Positions 15,721-22,494 of a DNA stretch of 23,508 nt are shown one piece after another. The notes under the pieces are model-generated. The model did not search any database, was not told the DNA's origin, and saw only the letters and a list, made by a program, of their open reading frames with translations. The position numbers and the translations under genes are program-made. This DNA is from a virus: the IMG/VR virus record IMGVR_UViG_3300009149_000291, positions 1 through 23,508 of that record. The stretch is one strand, 5' to 3'. Within the stretch, counting starts at the first letter, position 1; the number at the start of each line of letters is the position of its first letter.

Positions 15721-15979
15721 CTTTTATGGTTGATATCCTTTTATTATTATCTTCAATTCTACTTGAAACTTGTATGAGTGAGTCTTGAACACTAACTATA
15801 TTGGTGTTAATAGTTACTAAAGTTTCATTACTCAATTTAATTGACTGCTTCAGTGAATCTATTTCAGCTTGAGTTTTAGAATATATATCACTTTTATTAG
15901 AGAAATTAATATAGCCTCCTAGGTACAGAGAAAGAAATCCTAAAATTAGGATAGCTAAATATAAATAATCTCGCTTCAT
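15629..15979 (-). CDS. membrane-anchored coiled-coil protein, i-spanin-like
   Basis: 116 aa. A positively charged start (MKRDY) precedes one membrane segment at about 5-25 (YLYLAILILGFLSLYLGGYI). The rest is predicted periplasmic coiled coil (DSLKQSIKLSNETLVTIN, then repeated DSL/SRI heptads). This is the topology of an inner-membrane spanin (Rz). Its last 92 nt overlap the next gene in a different frame. The start overlaps the upstream gene by four bases (ATGA). There is no endolysin or holin nearby to confirm a lysis cassette, so a structural or other envelope role cannot be excluded. Confidence 0.58.
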   Translation of the reverse strand: MKRDYLYLAILILGFLSLYLGGYINFSNKSDIYSKTQAEIDSLKQSIKLSNETLVTINTNIVSVQDSLIQVSSRIEDNNKRISTIKDDLDKTIDDINSFTSNDVYLYFASEYNIQQ

Positions 15980-16776
15980 TTTTCTAATTGAAACCTAAGA
16001 GTTTCTAACTCTTTAATTTGTTTTTTTATATTATTAATCTTAACACTTAAATCATCTGCTTCTTCTTTTTTACTTTCATCAGTCATTATTTTAGATAACT
16101 GATTTTGGTTTGATTTAAGTTCTTTTCTAAGTCTAACTAATTCTTTTATTGTAAAGTCTAATTTCTCCTCAGAGTTTTTTTTTTTAGATTCATCAAGAGT
16201 TTTATAATCTGTGGGTTTAGCTATAGGTTGTAATTTATATCTAAAAAGAAAACCTTCAAATTGATCATACCATTTATCACTTTTGTTAGTAGGTACATAA
16301 ATTACTTTAAAAGGATTAACTTTATTAGTAGGATCCATTTCGTATTTTATCCCTAATTGATCCAATTGGATTTGAATAGCCTTAACGTGATTATTTATAT
16401 TAAATTTAGGTTTTTGGTTTTCATCAGTTCTGCTTAAAGCTTTAAGTTTTTGAGAACGTTTTTTAAGTTCTGTTTTGGATTGGTGTATAACCCTATCTAA
16501 CCTAAGAATTTCATCATCATTACTTTTTTGAAATTCTTTTTCTCTTTGTTTAATAAGTTCTTGAAGAAAACCTATTAATTCATTATTAGAATAACCTTGA
16601 AACCTATCTACATTAAATTTAGAGTTTTTATTTTCTTTAGTTAAACCTAATTCATCAGATAGTTCTTTAGTTTTTTCAAGTTCTTTATTAAGTTCTTTAG
16701 CAGACTCAACATCTTCTTTAGATACTTCTTGGAGAATTATTTCTTTGATATACTCTTTAAGGTCTTTTTTAGTCAT
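15976..16776 (-). CDS. coiled-coil protein of unknown function
   Basis: 266 aa, very rich in Lys and Glu, with no Cys. Three coiled-coil stretches lie at about 1-45, 65-115 and 205-266. Between them is a small globular part at about 123-190 (HVKAIQIQLDQLGIKYEMDP, then FEGFLFRYKLQP). The N-terminus MTKKDLKEYIKEIILQEV carries the amphipathic motif seen in the head-core proteins. No known family recognised. Its ATG overlaps the stop of the P-loop gene, and a late-class motif lies 15 nt upstream inside the end of that gene. Proximity to terminase and the shared motif suggest a virion or assembly role. Confidence 0.6.
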   Translation of the reverse strand: MTKKDLKEYIKEIILQEVSKEDVESAKELNKELEKTKELSDELGLTKENKNSKFNVDRFQGYSNNELIGFLQELIKQREKEFQKSNDDEILRLDRVIHQSKTELKKRSQKLKALSRTDENQKPKFNINNHVKAIQIQLDQLGIKYEMDPTNKVNPFKVIYVPTNKSDKWYDQFEGFLFRYKLQPIAKPTDYKTLDESKKKNSEEKLDFTIKELVRLRKELKSNQNQLSKIMTDESKKEEADDLSVKINNIKKQIKELETLRFQLEK

Positions 16777-17321
16777 TTGATATGGTTTTGGTATAAATAT
16801 TGCATATCTGTAACTTCTTTAATTTGTTGAATTCTTTCTTCAGTAGTTCCTTTAATTGTATGATAAGTAGGAACATATTTAAATAAAAGCCTTTGAATAG
16901 TACTGTCAATTTCATCTCGATAAGAAGAGTTAGTTTCTCTTACCCCATTATCTTCAATAGCTACTCCTTCAGGAGAAACATAAAAGATGTAATCATATTT
17001 TTTAATAAAACGTTTAGCATACTCTGCAAAAGCATCATTGTCAATGTAACTTACTTTTTGAGCACATTGGGTAAATGACATCACATCTATAATTGTTCTA
17101 TCAGTTATTATATTGTCCTGCATTAACTCTGTAACACGTTCTGCCAAAAATATAGTTTGACCTTCTATAGTGGTTTGATGATTGAGAGGAATACCTAATG
17201 AGTTTAGATATTTACTTCTTTCACAAGCTATTTTATAATTTTTAAATTCAGGAAGTTTAGCTAATTCTTTAACTAGAGTAGTTTTTCCTACAGAAACTGT
17301 TCCACAAAAACCTATTTTCAT
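16773..17321 (-). CDS. AAA_28 / NadR-like P-loop NTPase
   Basis: 182 aa. Walker A is GTVSVGKT (7-14), followed by a CERSKYL segment and a second conserved stretch IITDRTIIDVMSF, as in NadR C-terminal kinases and AAA_28 proteins. KYDYIFYVSPE and a late YRDEID helix complete the pattern. Relatives are small nucleoside or nicotinamide-riboside kinases and phage NTPases. The substrate here is not evident. The gene sits between a 74-aa gene and the coiled-coil gene and overlaps the latter by four bases. The assignment to a kinase-like P-loop family is firm; the precise reaction is not. Confidence 0.8.
   Translation of the reverse strand: MKIGFCGTVSVGKTTLVKELAKLPEFKNYKIACERSKYLNSLGIPLNHQTTIEGQTIFLAERVTELMQDNIITDRTIIDVMSFTQCAQKVSYIDNDAFAEYAKRFIKKYDYIFYVSPEGVAIEDNGVRETNSSYRDEIDSTIQRLLFKYVPTYHTIKGTTEERIQQIKEVTDMQYLYQNHIK
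16792..16799 (-). promoter_or_regulatory. late-class promoter-like motif before the 266-aa gene
   Basis: The coding strand reads GCAATATTTATACCAAAACC. The core ends 15 nt before the ATG. It is embedded in the 3' end of the P-loop gene, so it is kept despite coding constraint. Confidence 0.45.
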
Positions 17322-17332
17322 ATTTCTTTATA

Positions 17333-17557
17333 TTAATGTTCAGAACAATAAAGAATAAAGTCATCAATAATGGCTTTACCTTCATCATTAAGTTTAGATT
17401 TATAATTTTCTAAAGTTAAGAAAGGATTTGTAGACTCCAAAATTAATGGTTTGCAATTTTGTAAGATGCTTTCACTTAATTTTATTTGTTCTGGGGATTC
17501 ATCTCCAAAAGCAAACATATCATCTAGGTAGTTTTCTATAAGGTTTAAGTATTTCAT
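17333..17557 (-). CDS. small hypothetical protein
   Basis: 74 aa at the longest start, acidic and helical, no family recognised. The Met1 start overlaps the end of the DUF6884-like gene by 38 nt. Met14 at 17518 lies one base after that gene's TGA (TGATATG), the same spacing used between the gp13 stop and the mini-ORF, and gives a 61-aa protein; it may be the true start. It is followed after 11 nt by the P-loop gene. Confidence 0.55.
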   Translation of the reverse strand: MKYLNLIENYLDDMFAFGDESPEQIKLSESILQNCKPLILESTNPFLTLENYKSKLNDEGKAIIDDFILYCSEH

Positions 17558-18005
17558 ATAATATAGATGTTAATTTAGTTGTAATTTCTTTGATTTGATT
17601 TTTAAGCCATTGTTTTTGTTGGCCAATTCTTTTACCTTTCATAGGTATTTCATAATTTCCAAGTTCTGGAATAATGTATTGGTTATAAGCATTTCCTGCT
17701 AGAATTATAAATTTGTCTTTTTCTAAATTATGACCTTTACTTTTAAGTTGTGATACTACTTTAGAAGCCCATTCTTTTCTTTCATCTGCTTTCATATCTT
17801 TTAGAGTCATATCATAAGGTTCTATCTTTTTATTCATAGGTAAAAGATGATGTTTAGCTGATAAGATATACATAGCAGATGGGGATAAACTTTCCCCATA
17901 AGCTAGTGATTTTTTAAATAAATCAGATTGATATAAGTCTTTAGCAGGTGCTGCTTTATCTAACTTTTGAGCCACACAACTCAAAAGAACTATTGTTTTA
18001 GCCAT
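17520..18005 (-). CDS. DUF6884-like protein
   Basis: 161 aa. The N-terminus VLLSCVAQKLDKAAPAKDLY resembles the S-C-x-x-K ... A-x-x-L-Y-x-S opening of DUF6884 proteins, followed by LFKKSLAYGE, ILSAKHHLLPMNKKIEPYD, then LAGNAYNQYIIPELG, then a final IGQQKQWLK. Such proteins look distantly like YaaA-type or nucleobase-handling enzymes, but their biochemical role is not established to my knowledge. Cys10 and His53/His54 could be functional residues. It has its own late-class motif 13 nt upstream, which suggests it is the first gene of the late-type half of the window. Confidence 0.7.
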   Translation of the reverse strand: MAKTIVLLSCVAQKLDKAAPAKDLYQSDLFKKSLAYGESLSPSAMYILSAKHHLLPMNKKIEPYDMTLKDMKADERKEWASKVVSQLKSKGHNLEKDKFIILAGNAYNQYIIPELGNYEIPMKGKRIGQQKQWLKNQIKEITTKLTSILYEILKPYRKLPR

Positions 18006-18018
18006 ACTACGGTTTTAT

Positions 18019-18026
18019 AATAAATA
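18019..18026 (-). promoter_or_regulatory. late-class promoter-like motif before the DUF6884-like gene
   Basis: The coding strand reads GTCATATTTATTATAAAACC. The core TATTTATT has one mismatch to TATTTATA and ends 13 nt before the ATG. It is the rightmost copy of this class. Confidence 0.42.
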
Positions 18027-18029
18027 TGA

Positions 18030-19076
18030 CTAATCTTTAAACTCAATATTTTTGATCGGTGATGATTTAAATATAAGTTCATTCAGTCGTTTAATTACAA
18101 GTAATTTAATTACTTCTTTTTCCTCAGGAAACATTTCTAACATTTTATTGAAGAATGGAATAAATTTTTCACCCCAACTATATTTTGTGTAAGGAAATGT
18201 CTCCAACAGCATTAGATGATTTTTTGTTCCAGAGTATGATTTCTTTCCAATTTTAGTTTTATATTTATTAAATAAAAATAGAAGGTAAATCTTACTTTTT
18301 TCCAAATCCCAATTAGCCATAGTTTCAATAGCTAATTTATGATTTTCTTCATCTGTACTTAATAGAATTTCATCTAAGGAGTCATAAATATCTTCATCAA
18401 TTACACTACCTTCAAAAATTTGAGAATTAAATACTTCATCAAAAATAAGATTTGGTCTTTCCTCATTAAAGAATGTAATCCATTTTTTAATTTTATCCTC
18501 TAAAGTTTTATTTCCATGAGAACCATTACAAACTAAAATTCGTTCTGGGGTAAGGGGAGTAAGAAGATGTTTAACTTCTTGGGGTAATTTGTCTTCTTTA
18601 AGAATCCAAGCTGGGAGTAGGAATGTAGTATTAGAAGTATTAGAAGTATTAGTTGAGATTATATCTAAACTATTCCAGTTACTAGATTTGAAATAAGGTT
18701 GTAAAGGTAGATAATCAAAAACAAAATACTCTTCATAATTGATAGGATTGAAGAGATAGTTTGAAATTTGTTGATGGTTTAAGAGATAATAATCAGTTTT
18801 TCGAGGAGTGTAAGTAATAGATACTTGTGGACCATCACCATCATTAAACATCTCAATTTTATTTTTTTCTAGAGTTGAGAGGGTTGTTGGGTAAATATTA
18901 CAATCTTTAGTAATTTTATTTGACTGTTGTTTGTCAAAGTAAGTTTTAAAACCCTCTATGTCAGATTGGCGAATGAATATATTAGAGAAGTAGTTTTTAT
19001 TTGCCCACTCATTAGCATATATACTAAATCCATTGTAGGTTCCGTAACTTAATACAATAACATTCTTTTGAATCAT
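18030..19076 (-). CDS. unknown 348-aa protein
   Basis: No family recognised. The N-terminal 100 residues look like a mixed alpha/beta domain that starts VIVLSYGTYNGFSIYANEW. A low-complexity STNTSNTSNTT stretch at about 141-151 is coded by a triplicated 9-mer and looks like a linker. The C-terminal half (about 190-340) is helical and acidic, with EKSKIYLLFLFNKYKTKIG and KLLVIKRLNELIF helices. There is no signal peptide or membrane span. It is preceded by an early-class promoter-like element with a hairpin, so it is probably expressed with the MoxR/VWA region rather than with virion genes. Confidence 0.6.
   Translation of the reverse strand: MIQKNVIVLSYGTYNGFSIYANEWANKNYFSNIFIRQSDIEGFKTYFDKQQSNKITKDCNIYPTTLSTLEKNKIEMFNDGDGPQVSITYTPRKTDYYLLNHQQISNYLFNPINYEEYFVFDYLPLQPYFKSSNWNSLDIISTNTSNTSNTTFLLPAWILKEDKLPQEVKHLLTPLTPERILVCNGSHGNKTLEDKIKKWITFFNEERPNLIFDEVFNSQIFEGSVIDEDIYDSLDEILLSTDEENHKLAIETMANWDLEKSKIYLLFLFNKYKTKIGKKSYSGTKNHLMLLETFPYTKYSWGEKFIPFFNKMLEMFPEEKEVIKLLVIKRLNELIFKSSPIKNIEFKD
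18628..18654. repeat. three tandem copies of a 9-mer inside a coding region
   Basis: GTATTAGAA is repeated at 18628-18636 and 18637-18645, with an imperfect third copy at 18646-18654. It is in frame and encodes the Ser/Asn/Thr linker of the 348-aa protein, a possible site of length variation. Confidence 0.8.
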
Positions 19077-19096
19077 AACTTTTTTCTTTTACATGA

Positions 19097-19128
19097 TAAA
19101 GATAAGAAGACTTGACCCGAAAGCCAAG
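19097..19128 (-). promoter_or_regulatory. early-class promoter-like element before the 348-aa gene
   Basis: The coding strand has CTTG, 20 nt, then TATCTTTA. This fits the Bacteroidota -33 TTTG / -7 TAnnTTTG layout with one mismatch in each box. The downstream TATAAATA box seen at the other three copies is degenerate here. Confidence 0.55.
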
Positions 19129-19135
19129 CCTTCTT
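19104..19135 (-). terminator. terminator-like hairpin after the MoxR-like gene
   Basis: The coding strand has an 11-bp stem AAGAAGGCTTG / CAAGTCTTCTT (one G-U pair) around a 10-nt loop, followed by a weak T-rich stretch. It overlaps the -33 box and spacer of the next promoter-like element. Confidence 0.6.
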
Positions 19136-19161
19136 TATCATAACACACACACAATCTCCAA

Positions 19162-20331
19162 TTACTTGGTGATAAATTTAATTACATCTTTATTCAAAGT
19201 CAACATCTGGAATTTGGTTGGGTTTCCATTGTAAATCTTTTTCACAATATTATATTTTAAGTCATTTGTGAAGAGATTAGATGTTGTAAGTTTGATAATT
19301 CGGTTAATATACTCTTTACTAATCTTATTTTCTTTAGAGTAATTCAATGAGTAGTTAATAATTCGAGTTGAAAGTGTTGAGGCAATGTCTGCTCGGTATT
19401 TATCATCTTCTCCAATTGAAGACTTCAAAGCACCCATCACATAATCCTCATTTTTATCCAACATAATCTTCTCAGGTGAGAGTAGTTTGTCAAGTTTATT
19501 ATTAATAAACATATTAAACATTGAGGCAAATTCTGCTCCTACACTACCTTCCCCAATCATTTGAATTAGACTAAGTTCTTTTTCAAACATAGGAATTGAT
19601 GAAATTGAATTAAAGAATGTGGTAATACTTCGTGAGTTAGTATCTTTACTTACCAACTCCTTATTCATCAGTAGAAAGTTAATACATCGGCTGTCAATTC
19701 CATTTTCTTCAGCCCACTCACCCCAACAATTGATATCAAATTTTAGATTAACATTAATAAATCTTGTTTTCTGGGCGTTATCAATACTATTTACAATATA
19801 ATCTCCATTGTCAGGATTACTTGTAAGAATAATATGCCAATCTTTAGGTAAGGACCAACTAATATATTGTTGACGATCAATTAGCTCCATAATAGCTTGA
19901 ATAAATCTAAGATCAGCTCTATTCCAATCATCTAAAAGTAAAATTCCACCTTTTCCTTTTCCACTAATCCACTCAGGTGGGCAATAACTCATTTGATTTT
20001 TCCCAGTTGATTTATAACCAAGTTCTTTATACTCAGAAATATGATTTTCATCAACCATTTTAATATCATTTCCCTTTACCATTTCAAATTGACGGATTGG
20101 AAAACCTACCAAATCACCTAACTCCTCAATTTGAGCAAGATTCAATTTAACAAAATTTAAATCTAACTCTTGAGCTAGTTGAATAATAGAACTAGTTTTA
20201 CCAATACCTGAATCTCCTACTACTTCTACTGCAACAGGTGTTTTACCTTGTTCTTGTAAAACTCTATTATTTGAAATAATATGGTTAAGGAATGATTTAA
20301 CATCTTTAATACTAATTTGTGATTGTTGCAT
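19162..20331 (-). CDS. MoxR-like AAA+ ATPase
   Basis: 389 aa. Walker A is GDSGIGKT (39-46), Walker B is GGILLLDDWNRAD (128-140), and the sensor-1 segment is ILTSNPDNGDY. LVGFPIRQFE lies between them, a feature of MoxR/dynein-related AAA+ ATPases. Family members act as hexameric chaperone-like ATPases with VWA-domain partners. The expected partner is about 0.9 kb upstream (the 395-aa VWA protein), although an AbiEii-like gene and a 59-aa gene lie between. It has a clean early-class promoter-like element just upstream, so it can be expressed on its own. The substrate of the pair is unknown. Confidence 0.87.
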   Translation of the reverse strand: MQQSQISIKDVKSFLNHIISNNRVLQEQGKTPVAVEVVGDSGIGKTSSIIQLAQELDLNFVKLNLAQIEELGDLVGFPIRQFEMVKGNDIKMVDENHISEYKELGYKSTGKNQMSYCPPEWISGKGKGGILLLDDWNRADLRFIQAIMELIDRQQYISWSLPKDWHIILTSNPDNGDYIVNSIDNAQKTRFINVNLKFDINCWGEWAEENGIDSRCINFLLMNKELVSKDTNSRSITTFFNSISSIPMFEKELSLIQMIGEGSVGAEFASMFNMFINNKLDKLLSPEKIMLDKNEDYVMGALKSSIGEDDKYRADIASTLSTRIINYSLNYSKENKISKEYINRIIKLTTSNLFTNDLKYNIVKKIYNGNPTKFQMLTLNKDVIKFITK

Positions 20332-20347
20332 AACTATTTGTGTTTTT

Positions 20348-20390
20348 TATTTATGATTTAAAGATAACATCATTAAACTATGAAGTCAAA
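20348..20390 (-). promoter_or_regulatory. early-class promoter-like element before the MoxR-like gene
   Basis: The coding strand has TTTG (20387-20390), exactly 20 nt, TATCTTTA (20359-20366), 3 nt, then CATAAATA (20348-20355). TTTG begins two bases after the upstream stop codon. No strong hairpin overlaps this copy. Confidence 0.65.
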
Positions 20391-20391
20391 C

Positions 20392-21084
20392 CTAAAATGG
20401 AAAAGATTCTTGATGTCCTTTTTCATAAGAATATAAGGAAAATTGAGATATACTACCTACTTTATCTATGTAGTTTTTCTCTCCCATAACACCTTTGATT
20501 ATATCATAGTAATGTTTTCTATGTTCCTTCATTTGAGGATCAAATGCTAGTCTAGCTTTGTGAGATAGAGTAGTAGGTGGGTAAGTTACTTTACAAGGAA
20601 TTACTGTACCATCACTAAATTTAACATCTAAAAGAAGAATTTCTTTTTTAGATAAACCACCTTTAGTAAAAATATCTATTTTGTAAACTTTATCATTTGG
20701 GTTCCAATTATCTTCTTTAGATTTAGGATATTTTTTAAACTGAATGAGGAGTGGGTTTTCAAGGGCTTTTTTAGCTGACCATATTTCTTTGGCTTTTTCT
20801 TCTTTTTGTTTAAGATTATACCCATGCATTCCTAAAGAAGGAGTTAATTCAAAAAAGTCTTTAAAAATTAAAACTTCATCTTCAGTTAGAGACTCAGTTA
20901 AGTTAAAGTCTAAGTCTCCTACTTCTCTTTCTTCAAATAACCCACATAACTTCAAACCTAAAGTGCCAGTAATAATAAGTTTAGGTTGAATGTTAAGAGC
21001 AGTTTTTAGAAAATTTTCATAGTAAGGATCAATTTTAGGTAAATCTACTTGGTATCTATTATGATCTTTGTATTTGTCTATCAT
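20392..21084 (-). CDS. AbiEii-like nucleotidyltransferase-fold protein
   Basis: 230 aa. The segment ITGTLGLKLCGLFEEREVGDLDFNL (at about 38-62) matches the G[GT]xALxLxG ... R...DLDF pattern of AbiEii/MNT-type nucleotidyltransferases, with Asp57 and Asp59 as likely metal ligands. A later KIDIF strand supplies a third acidic residue, and LSHKARLAFDPQMKEHRKHYYD resembles the helical region after the catalytic core in AbiEii relatives. AbiEii is a toxin in a type IV toxin-antitoxin system, but no AbiEi-like antitoxin is visible, and phage homologues need not be toxins. Its start overlaps the 59-aa gene (ATGA), so it is coupled to the VWA gene. Confidence 0.7.
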   Translation of the reverse strand: MIDKYKDHNRYQVDLPKIDPYYENFLKTALNIQPKLIITGTLGLKLCGLFEEREVGDLDFNLTESLTEDEVLIFKDFFELTPSLGMHGYNLKQKEEKAKEIWSAKKALENPLLIQFKKYPKSKEDNWNPNDKVYKIDIFTKGGLSKKEILLLDVKFSDGTVIPCKVTYPPTTLSHKARLAFDPQMKEHRKHYYDIIKGVMGEKNYIDKVGSISQFSLYSYEKGHQESFPF

Positions 21085-21260
21085 TTTGTTCCAATATTTT
21101 TTGTAAAAATAAAAAATTCAAAAAATTTAGAAGTATTTAAATCTTTAAATTCTCCCTCTATATTATAGAGAATTTCTAAAGCTAAAAGATAATCTTCTTT
21201 ACTTGATCGAAGCATTAATTGTATGTTATCAGCTTCATCTTTAGTAAAGTAATTTTTCAT
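21081..21260 (-). CDS. 59-aa small protein coupled on both sides
   Basis: A short gene that fills the gap between the VWA gene and the nucleotidyltransferase-like gene. Its ATG overlaps the VWA stop (ATGA at 21257-21260) and its TGA overlaps the next ATG (ATGA at 21081-21084). The protein starts MKNYFTKDEADNIQLMLRS, is helical and acidic in the first two thirds, and ends in a Phe-rich stretch (KFFEFFIFTKN). No family recognised. The exact double coupling supports a real gene; a partner or antitoxin-like role for the following protein is a possibility only. Confidence 0.72.
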   Translation of the reverse strand: MKNYFTKDEADNIQLMLRSSKEDYLLALEILYNIEGEFKDLNTSKFFEFFIFTKNIGTK

Positions 21261-22444
21261 TTATGTTGCATTTGAATTACTAAACCAGGTAACTCCTCAT
21301 TTTTATACCTTCCAGAAGCCAATAACCATAAAATAGGTTTTTTAGGGTGTTCTGGGGCTTGAGCTTCTCCATCAGTTAGATAAACTAATGAGTCATACTT
21401 TCTTGAATTTTCTTTGTAAAAATCAATTACAGGATGAAATGAAGTTCCTCCTCGCCCATGAATTGTAATGTCTTTTTTAGGATCATAATCATAGACTTTA
21501 TGAATTTTAGTATCACATTCTATAATAGTGATTGCTACACCTGATTTATGCATGTGTTTAATTTCTGCAAAAAACTCTTGTAAGTCTCTATCACTAACTG
21601 AGCCTGAAGTATCAATGGCTGCTAGGATGTTTTGTTTTTGTTTGATTTTTATACCAGGATTTTCATAGTAACGTTTATTGAGTTTTCTACGAGACTTTCT
21701 AGTATAAATCTTATTTGAGTTAGAAACAAAACGTCTAAAGTAACCTTTCCAATCAATTACAGGTGGAGTTTCTTCATAAAGCTTTTCAATAATACCTTTC
21801 AACTCACCCGGTATATTACCTGGCTCTTTACCTACATTATTTTCATAAACTTCTTTAAGTTGATACTCTACTTGTTTTTTAATCAACTCTTTTTCAGCCT
21901 CAGATAACCCATCAAATTCCTTCCAAGAACTATGATCAAATGGATGACCTGATCCTTGCTCAGTCATTTGTTTATGAAGATTATCTAAAGCTTCACTCTT
22001 TCCTGTTCCTAAGCCTTTTTGAAGAAGTTTGTAATAAGTTCTAGACCCAGCTTTAAGTGGAAGATTTAATTCTGGGAATGAAGAGGGTAGGAGAGCATCT
22101 TCAGTAGGTAACCAACTTTTCTCAATATATTGATTGATTTCAACATCACAAGCAATATTTAAGAGAACTTTATCTTCATACTCTTCTCCCATAGTAAGAT
22201 GTTCAAATGCTACATGAAGTAATTCATGTTTAAGCAAACCCATCTTCTTCTCAGGAGTATCTAATGAATCCCAAAACTCAGGATTAATCATCAAATCAAC
22301 ATTAATTCCATTTTTACCTACAGCTCCAGTAGGAACTTCTTTAGTAATACGTTTGTTAAGTTGACTTAAAAAATATCCATAAAATGGTTCAACAAGAATA
22401 AGTTTTTTTCCTATTTTACCAAGATCTTCATTGTAATCTATCAT
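21257..22444 (-). CDS. VWA-domain protein with metallopeptidase-like N-terminus (DUF2201/COG3864 type)
   Basis: 395 aa in two parts. Residues about 40-110 carry HELLHVAFEH (73-82), a zinc HExxH motif with a further His, as in the DUF2201 putative metallopeptidase domain. Residues 272-395 form a VWA-like domain with MIDAS elements DTSGSVS (278-284), GGTSF (332-336) and LTDGE (356-360). The linker is charged. Proteins of this type are encoded beside MoxR-like ATPases and are thought to work with them. Such an ATPase is encoded about 0.9 kb downstream. An early-class promoter-like element with a terminator hairpin lies immediately upstream. Confidence 0.85.
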   Translation of the reverse strand: MIDYNEDLGKIGKKLILVEPFYGYFLSQLNKRITKEVPTGAVGKNGINVDLMINPEFWDSLDTPEKKMGLLKHELLHVAFEHLTMGEEYEDKVLLNIACDVEINQYIEKSWLPTEDALLPSSFPELNLPLKAGSRTYYKLLQKGLGTGKSEALDNLHKQMTEQGSGHPFDHSSWKEFDGLSEAEKELIKKQVEYQLKEVYENNVGKEPGNIPGELKGIIEKLYEETPPVIDWKGYFRRFVSNSNKIYTRKSRRKLNKRYYENPGIKIKQKQNILAAIDTSGSVSDRDLQEFFAEIKHMHKSGVAITIIECDTKIHKVYDYDPKKDITIHGRGGTSFHPVIDFYKENSRKYDSLVYLTDGEAQAPEHPKKPILWLLASGRYKNEELPGLVIQMQHK

Positions 22445-22449
22445 AATGT

Positions 22450-22492
22450 TATTTATAATTTAAAGATAACAATAAAAGGCCCGAAGGCCAAA
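22450..22492 (-). promoter_or_regulatory. early-class promoter-like element before the VWA gene
   Basis: The coding strand has TTTG (22489-22492), exactly 20 nt, TATCTTTA (22461-22468), 3 nt, then TATAAATA (22450-22457). It is the cleanest copy, five bases upstream of the ATG at its downstream end. Confidence 0.68.
22474..22489 (-). terminator. GGCC-TTCG-GGCC terminator-like hairpin
   Basis: The coding strand has a 4-bp GC stem with a stable TTCG tetraloop and then TTTTATT, a few bases past the stop of the 81-aa gene. The hairpin lies inside the spacer of the next promoter-like element. Confidence 0.62.
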
Positions 22493-22494
22493 TA

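Noticed and set aside
15960-15967. Another TATTTATA match on the coding strand
   Set aside because: It lies within the first codons of the i-spanin-like gene (encoding Tyr-Leu-Tyr-Leu) and does not precede a start codon at the usual distance.
20392-21260. Complete type IV toxin-antitoxin system (AbiEi/AbiEii)
   Set aside because: Only the nucleotidyltransferase side is recognisable. The 59-aa neighbour is too short for AbiEi and shows no helix-turn-helix motif.
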